DNA of 64,000 bases from positions 1 to 64,000 of the forward strand of contig WTGJ01000008.1 of assembly GCA_011523615.1 (NCBI GenBank), written 5' to 3'. A program made the translations under genes and the position numbers. This document shows, in pieces, positions 59,357 to 64,000 of this stretch. The DNA comes from Chloroflexota bacterium. Lineage in GTDB: Bacteria > Chloroflexota > Anaerolineae > Aggregatilineales > Phototrophicaceae. The number at the start of each line of letters is the position of its first letter. Positions within the stretch are counted from its first letter, which is position 1. The notes beneath the pieces are model-generated. The model worked only from the letters and a program-made list of their open reading frames with translations, was not told where the DNA came from and did no database searches.

Positions 59357-60478
59357 GTGGCGAAAGATAAGGGATCGGGCGGTTGCGGTAGTGCGGGGTT
59401 CATCCTGCTGCTGATCGCGTTGAGCGCGCTGGCGATCTGGTTCGCGGAGGAGGAGCGGCCGCGGCAGGAGGTTGCTGGTCTTACGGCGACGGCTCAGGCC
59501 CGTACCGTGACTGCTCGTGCCAGGCAAACGGCCACGGCGCGCTGGACGGTGACCGCCCGTGCTCGACGAACCTCCGTCGCGCAGATCAACCGCGCGCGCT
59601 CGACAGCGACCGCTCGCGCTCGGCAAACTGCGGCGGCCCGAACATGGCAAACGGCAACTGCACAAGCCCCACGAACGGCTACTATACGCTCTCGGCGAAC
59701 GGAGATGGCGGTCGCACAGACCAGCCGAGCGCGACGTACTGCAACCGCGCTGTATCAGCGCACGGCCACCGAACGTGTGCGGCGCACATCTATGGCCGTG
59801 AGATTTGCCACAGTCCGCGCCCGCCAAACGGCGACAGCCCTCGCACGTGCGAATACCACCCCCACAGCCACAGTGACGCCAGCCATCACCCAATATCGTG
59901 TCAATTATGAAGATGGGCGCGTTAATATCCGAGATTGCCCAAGTCTCAGCTGCGTTGTGATTCATCAGTTTAACTATGGTACTGAACTGGATGGGCTGCG
60001 AATTGTTGAAGGTGAGCTGGTAAGTGGGGAATCGCGCTGGTTGGAATTTTTATACCAGGGACAAGTGTTATACGTTCATATTTCGCTTGTAGAATCACTG
60101 AGGATAGAATGGGAAACTGTAACTCCACAGGACAATACGCCGGTTATAAGACTTAAGTTGGAAGATAGAGATAATTTAGTTGGTTTGACATATTTGAAAG
60201 TAGATGCTGCTTCATCCTTCATTATTTTGGCAGAAAAGTTGGAAGTGTTTGTCCTAACAAGCGATGGAACATTTAGTTTTTTCAATCTCTCCGAGATGGA
60301 TGATGGATTTCGATATCTCTGCTGTGATGGACCAGAGCTGGATGGTGTTCAGAGGAGAAATGTACTTGCAATCACAGCAGAAGTGGAGAAGGTAGGCGCT
60401 TTCCAATGTGAAAGAGCTAGCGGTTTTGCAGAAAATCAAGAACCAGATAAAGACTTATACTACTGTTATGAGAATTAA
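59357..60478 (+). CDS. Membrane-anchored TATAR-repeat protein with SH3-like domain
   Basis: About 373 residues starting with GTG. One helix (GFILLLIALSALAIWFA) anchors it. About 125 residues of roughly seven-residue repeats follow (TATARARQTATAR, TATARARQTAAAR and variants), rich in Thr, Ala and Arg with no Pro until the last part (TTPTATVTPA). A bacterial SH3-like segment comes next (YEDGRVNIRDCPSLSCVV, LYVHISLVESL), then a C-terminal domain I cannot place. The repeats are GC-rich, while the last third (from about 60110) is strikingly AT-rich. A stalk carrying an outer ligand-binding domain is a plausible reading (inference). It is inside the nuo cluster. Confidence 0.7.
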   Translation: MAKDKGSGGCGSAGFILLLIALSALAIWFAEEERPRQEVAGLTATAQARTVTARARQTATARWTVTARARRTSVAQINRARSTATARARQTAAARTWQTATAQAPRTATIRSRRTEMAVAQTSRARRTATALYQRTATERVRRTSMAVRFATVRARQTATALARANTTPTATVTPAITQYRVNYEDGRVNIRDCPSLSCVVIHQFNYGTELDGLRIVEGELVSGESRWLEFLYQGQVLYVHISLVESLRIEWETVTPQDNTPVIRLKLEDRDNLVGLTYLKVDAASSFIILAEKLEVFVLTSDGTFSFFNLSEMDDGFRYLCCDGPELDGVQRRNVLAITAEVEKVGAFQCERASGFAENQEPDKDLYYCYEN

Positions 60479-60682
60479 AACATTTCAGTTGTAACAAACA
60501 CACCTCACATTTGAGCGACTGCCACACTTTCATAATGCATATAGTGGCATTTCGTGAGAATCAAGTAATGTCTGACTGAGATCATTCGCTTCACCTAACT
60601 CATCCATCGTCATTTCCGAGAACTGCTACCCTTTAAGGGAAATCGCGATTCGGATCGGGGATTATTGGTGAAAGGTTGCTAT

Positions 60683-61558
60683 CTACTTCTCATCGCCTTC
60701 GCCGGCTGTTTCGCTCTGCTCCGCCTCTTGATCATCCAGCGCCGCATCCGCGAACAAACCGCTGAAATCGAGGACGGTGACGTCGCCGCCATAAAACTGG
60801 GGCGGGCTGGGGAGCAGCTCGACGAGATCTGCGGCGACGAATTCGGCCGCCTGGTCATTGGCTTCTTTCAGCTCTGCTTCGCTCGCGAAAATGTTCAGGG
60901 CGACGACCCCTTCCAGCGGTGGCAACAGGGTAAAATTGAGATAGAGAATGAAGCCTTCCGCAGCGCTGATGACCGGCACGAAATGATCGCGCACCAGAGC
61001 GTTGATGGCATCGATATCATCGGCTTCTTCAACATTGCTATAAACTCGGTAACCCAGATAAGCCGGGGAACGCTCTTCGTCATCGGTCGTTGCGCTCGTT
61101 TCCTGTGTCGGGCAGGGGTTCGCATAGGCCGCCAATACGTTCACGTTACCGCTGTAAATGGTAGGCGCCAGGGGCAGCAATTCGGCCGCGTTCGCGCTGA
61201 CGAATTCCAGGGCCAGCTCGTTAGCGTTTTGCATCTCCTCCTCGCTGGTGAAGACGTTGACAGCGGTGGCGATGACCGTTTCCTGGTCTTCTACCCGGAT
61301 GCTGGCGGTGGCGTACAGGCGGAAGCCGCGCGCTTCCTTCAACAAGGGTAAGAATTCATCCTGTGCGATGCGACCGATTTCCGGGATATTGGCGGGGTCA
61401 ACCCCTTCAAAGTGGCGGATGCTGACGAAGAGGCCGGCGGCATCAGTGATCGTGATGGTGCGGGGGCATTCGGCAGCCGTTTCTTCCTCAGCGAGAATCG
61501 CGCCACCGGCGCCAAAGAATAAACCCAGCGTGAAAAGTAGATGCACCATACGGCCCAT
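60683..61558 (-). CDS. Secreted protein with two related alpha/beta repeats
   Basis: About 291 residues. The ATG at 61558 follows GGGAAGG at good spacing and begins a signal peptide (VHLLFTLGLFFGAGGAILA). Two homologous units of about 100 residues follow (residues about 40-145 and 165-265). Each contains a strand-helix pattern with a late block that repeats as VNVFTSEEEMQNANELALEF and LNIFASEAELKEANDQAAEF and ends in ELLPLAPTIYSGNV or ELLPSPPQFYGGDV. The pattern resembles dimeric alpha-beta barrel (ABM-like) domains, but I am not certain. The C-terminus is acidic. It is opposite in direction to the nuo genes that flank it. Confidence 0.75.
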   Translation of the reverse strand: MGRMVHLLFTLGLFFGAGGAILAEEETAAECPRTITITDAAGLFVSIRHFEGVDPANIPEIGRIAQDEFLPLLKEARGFRLYATASIRVEDQETVIATAVNVFTSEEEMQNANELALEFVSANAAELLPLAPTIYSGNVNVLAAYANPCPTQETSATTDDEERSPAYLGYRVYSNVEEADDIDAINALVRDHFVPVISAAEGFILYLNFTLLPPLEGVVALNIFASEAELKEANDQAAEFVAADLVELLPSPPQFYGGDVTVLDFSGLFADAALDDQEAEQSETAGEGDEK

Positions 61559-61721
61559 GATGATCGCCTTCCCTAACATTCAGATTGCTGCTAATTTATG
61601 CGAAGGTGAGTGAGGGGTCAATGGCGTTGTGTTGGGTGGATTTGGAGCATTGCGGTTTGTACCGCCGTGTGATCATGCCAATCTGTTGTAGAATGAGCGG
61701 CGTTGGCCGCAGGAGTACTGG

Positions 61722-62339
61722 ATGACCGCAGCACAGGTGCCAGACGCAGCCCAATTGCCGGAAGGCCATCACGATCCCGCCGCTGCCCTGCGCGCGGAGT
61801 TCCCAGAGCTCAGCCTCGCCGAACACGAATTTCGCGGCGAGCTGACGCTCATCATCGCGGCGGCCGACTTGCCGGCGGTGGCTGCTTTCCTCAAGCGCGG
61901 CGCCGGCCTGAATTACAATTACCTCTCGGACATCAGCGCGGTGGATTACGCTCCGGTGGCGGAGGAGCCCGGATACACCGCTTTTGCCGACCTGGCGGAG
62001 GCAGCTGCCGAACGTCCGGCGCGCTTCGCCGTGTGCTATCATCTGCTCTCGATGCCGAATGCGCGCCGCCTGCGCCTGAAGAGCTACGTCGAAGAGGGCG
62101 AGAGCATCCCCACGCTGACGAACTTGTGGCCGGCGGCCAACTGGCTCGAGCGAGAGATCATGGACATGATGGGCATTGATTTTGCCGGCCACCCGGATCG
62201 ACGCCGTTTGCTGATGCCGGAAGATTGGCAGGGGCACCCCCACCGCCGCGATTACCCGCTCGGTTATGAGACCGTGCAGTTTTCCTTCAATGCCGAGGAC
62301 GTGCAGCGCCACAAACCCTTCGCGCGGAGGGAGACGTGA
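61722..62339 (+). CDS. nuoC: NADH-quinone oxidoreductase subunit C
   Basis: A 205-residue hydrophilic subunit of complex I. The family C-terminal block is complete: ANWLEREIMDMMGIDFAGHP, RRLLMPEDWQGHPHRRDYPL, ending near GYETVQFSF. AGGAG precedes the ATG by about ten bases, and a -10 TAGAAT lies near 61688. It needs its own promoter because a minus-strand gene separates it from nuoB. It overlaps nuoD by one base. Confidence 0.94.
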   Translation: MTAAQVPDAAQLPEGHHDPAAALRAEFPELSLAEHEFRGELTLIIAAADLPAVAAFLKRGAGLNYNYLSDISAVDYAPVAEEPGYTAFADLAEAAAERPARFAVCYHLLSMPNARRLRLKSYVEEGESIPTLTNLWPAANWLEREIMDMMGIDFAGHPDRRRLLMPEDWQGHPHRRDYPLGYETVQFSFNAEDVQRHKPFARRET

Positions 62340-63595
62340 TGGCAACCCCGACAGCCACCGAGGAACGGCAATACTGGCACGGCTCGGTCGATGAGCTGCG
62401 CGGCTTGGTTTCGGAGCGGGCGCTGCGCGGCGAGACGTTATTGCTGAACATGGGCCCGCACCACCCCAGCACCCACGGCGTGTTGCGCCTGTTGTTGGAG
62501 TTGGATGGCGAAGAGATCATCACTTGTTTGCCCGATGTCGGTTTTTTGCATACCGGCATCGAGAAGAACATCGAAGACAAAACCTATGAGAAAGCGGTCA
62601 CTTTGACGGACCGCATGGATTACCTGGCGCCGATGTCCAACAACCTCATCTTTTGCCTGGCGGTGGAGAAGCTGGCGGGCATCGATGTGCCGCCGCGGGC
62701 GCAGCAGATCCGCGTGATCTGCATGGAGCTTTCGCGCATCGCCAGCCACCTGGTCTGGTTGGGGACGCACGCCATCGACATGGGGGCGATGAGCGTCTTC
62801 CTCTATTGCTTCCGCGAGCGGGAGCTGATCCTGGAGATGTTCGAGACGCTCTCTGGGCAGCGCATGATGGGCTCTTACATCCGGCCCGGCGGCGTCTGGC
62901 GCGACTTGCGGCCGGAATTCTTCGAGCAAGTGACGGCATTTTTGGATTTATTCCCCGCCAAAATCGACGATTACGAAGCGCTGCTGACCGAGAACCCGAT
63001 CTGGATCGACCGCACGCAGGGCGTGGGCACGGTGACGCCGGAGGATGCGCTGGATTGGGGCCTTTCCGGGCCGAGCCTGCGCGGCAGCGGCGTCAATTGG
63101 GATTTGCGGAAGGCGATGCCCTACCTGGGTTACGAGAATTACGAGTTTCATGTACCGCTGGGCGAGCATGGCGATGTCTATGATCGCTTCTTGGTGCGCC
63201 TCCAGGAGATGCGCGAGAGCCACCGCATCCTGCAGCAGGCGCTGGCGACGATCCCGCGCAGTGGCGTGTTCCGCTCCGATGACCGCAAGTTCGTGCCGCC
63301 GCCACGCAGCGAGCTGGGCCAGAGCATGGAGGCGGTCATCCATCATTTCAAACTGTGGACGGAGGGCTTCAACGCGCCGGACGAAGAGGTGTATGTGGCG
63401 GCAGAAAGCCCGCGCGGTGAGATCGGCTGTTATCTGCATGGCACGGGCGGCAACAAACCGCGACGCGTCCATTTCAAGACGCCGAGCTTCATGCACATTT
63501 CCGCTTTGCCCTTGCTGACGCGCGAGCACCTGATCGCCGATGTCGTGGCGATCATCGGCAGCGTCGACATCGTGCTGGGCGATTGTGATCGGTGA
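62339..63595 (+). CDS. nuoD: NADH-quinone oxidoreductase subunit D
   Basis: About 418 residues, the 49-kDa subunit that forms the quinone pocket with NuoB. Key segments are NMGPHHPSTHGVLRLLLELD (with the quinone-binding His), DVGFLHTGIEKNIED, DRMDYLAPMSNNL, RIASHLVWLGTHAIDMGAMS and the C-terminal SFMHISALPLL with IIGSVDIVLGDCDR. Either GTG 62336 or ATG 62339 may start it; the ATG shares its last bases with the end of nuoC. It is a separate protein, not a NuoCD fusion. Confidence 0.96.
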   Translation: MATPTATEERQYWHGSVDELRGLVSERALRGETLLLNMGPHHPSTHGVLRLLLELDGEEIITCLPDVGFLHTGIEKNIEDKTYEKAVTLTDRMDYLAPMSNNLIFCLAVEKLAGIDVPPRAQQIRVICMELSRIASHLVWLGTHAIDMGAMSVFLYCFRERELILEMFETLSGQRMMGSYIRPGGVWRDLRPEFFEQVTAFLDLFPAKIDDYEALLTENPIWIDRTQGVGTVTPEDALDWGLSGPSLRGSGVNWDLRKAMPYLGYENYEFHVPLGEHGDVYDRFLVRLQEMRESHRILQQALATIPRSGVFRSDDRKFVPPPRSELGQSMEAVIHHFKLWTEGFNAPDEEVYVAAESPRGEIGCYLHGTGGNKPRRVHFKTPSFMHISALPLLTREHLIADVVAIIGSVDIVLGDCDR

Positions 63596-63638
63596 GCGAA
63601 AATGATGGGAACGCAGGGCGTCACGCAGGGCGTCAGGC

Positions 63639-64000
63639 ATGGCTGAACGCATGGCTGCGCGCCTGATGGATGCCACGACCCCGCTCACTGAACGCTACGC
63701 GGAGCGCATTGCGGCGGCTTTCGCCAAGTACCCCGACAAACGCTCGGCCGTGATGCCCATCCTCTTCCTGGCGCAGGAGACCTATGGCTACCTGACGGCG
63801 GAAGCCTTGCGAGAAGTGGCGGCGCTCTGTGAGATGGACCCGACGCAGGTGCAATCGATCGCCGGTTTTTACACGATGTACCGCGAGCGGCCGAAAGGGC
63901 GTTACTGGCTGCAGGTTTGCACCGATCTGCCCTGCGCGCTGAATGGCGCCGATGCGTTCTACCGCGACTTGCAGGAATACCTGGGGATCCATGAAGAAGG
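63639..64000 (+). CDS. nuoE: NADH-quinone oxidoreductase subunit E (3' end outside window)
   Basis: The first 120 codons of the 24-kDa subunit that carries the N1a [2Fe-2S] cluster. The N-terminal helical domain (KYPDKRSAVMPILFLAQETY, ALCEMDPTQVQSIAGFYTMY) is followed by VCTDLPCALNGA with the first two cluster Cys. The window ends before the second pair. The ATG at 63639 is preferred, with another at 63651. A direct repeat of ACGCAGGGCGTC lies at 63611-63634, just before the start. Confidence 0.92.
   Translation, partial: MAERMAARLMDATTPLTERYAERIAAAFAKYPDKRSAVMPILFLAQETYGYLTAEALREVAALCEMDPTQVQSIAGFYTMYRERPKGRYWLQVCTDLPCALNGADAFYRDLQEYLGIHEE

Overview
The window is GC-rich DNA from a bacterium, most likely a member of the Chloroflexota (Anaerolineae/Caldilinea-type). 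That assignment is an inference from three things: secreted fibronectin-III proteins with long Thr-Pro linkers, a DnaG zinc finger of the form C-x3-C, and many SnoaL-like proteins lying beside ABC importers. There is no rRNA or tRNA gene to anchor the taxonomy, and I see no CRISPR array and no transposase.

Layout. 1-6.9 kb: a carbohydrate-type ABC importer operon (SnoaL-like protein, binding protein, alpha/beta hydrolase, two permeases, sulfatase-fold hydrolase). 6.9-13.5 kb: a decayed relative of the same locus, with a frameshifted NTF2-like gene, a LacI regulator with a perfect palindromic operator, a two-domain SnoaL-like protein, a frameshifted fibronectin/Thr-Pro gene, a permease remnant and two more SnoaL-like genes. 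13.5-16.7 kb: an ABC-2 export system (one ATPase, two permeases). 16.7-19.4 kb: another SnoaL-like protein and a GMC oxidoreductase. 19.4-23.4 kb: a second sugar importer operon on the minus strand, broken by an intact fibronectin/Thr-Pro gene that leaves a 5'-eroded permease on one side and a truncated DUF2961 gene on the other. 23.5-31 kb: SDR, TIM-barrel isomerase, beta-hydroxyacid dehydrogenase, an AT-richer island with an AAA ATPase and a PIN-like protein, then SDR, HisD/HpsN-like dehydrogenase and a hydrolase. 31-34.8 kb: a secreted repeat protein, a membrane-anchored methyltransferase, a MetE-like protein and a cupin. 34.9-38.7 kb: dnaG and the primary sigma factor.

38.8-57.4 kb is a large branched-chain amino-acid-type (Liv) region on the minus strand: LivF, a LivM-LivG fusion, LivH and LivJ, followed by six more paralogous periplasmic-type binding proteins. 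An ABC exporter on the plus strand sits among them. The last four binding proteins lie downstream of a crotonase and an ATC-hydrolase-like gene in what looks like one operon. 57.4-64 kb: the start of the complex I operon (nuoA, nuoB, then nuoC, nuoD, nuoE), preceded by a probable structured RNA with a terminator. The operon is split between nuoB and nuoC by about 3 kb of lineage-specific genes.

Overall, one set of Liv permeases may serve seven binding proteins, and the sugar importers appear to feed adjacent dehydrogenases, isomerases and hydrolases. Fibronectin/Thr-Pro or Thr-Ala-repeat surface-protein genes recur exactly where operons are broken, which is the most striking pattern in the window.
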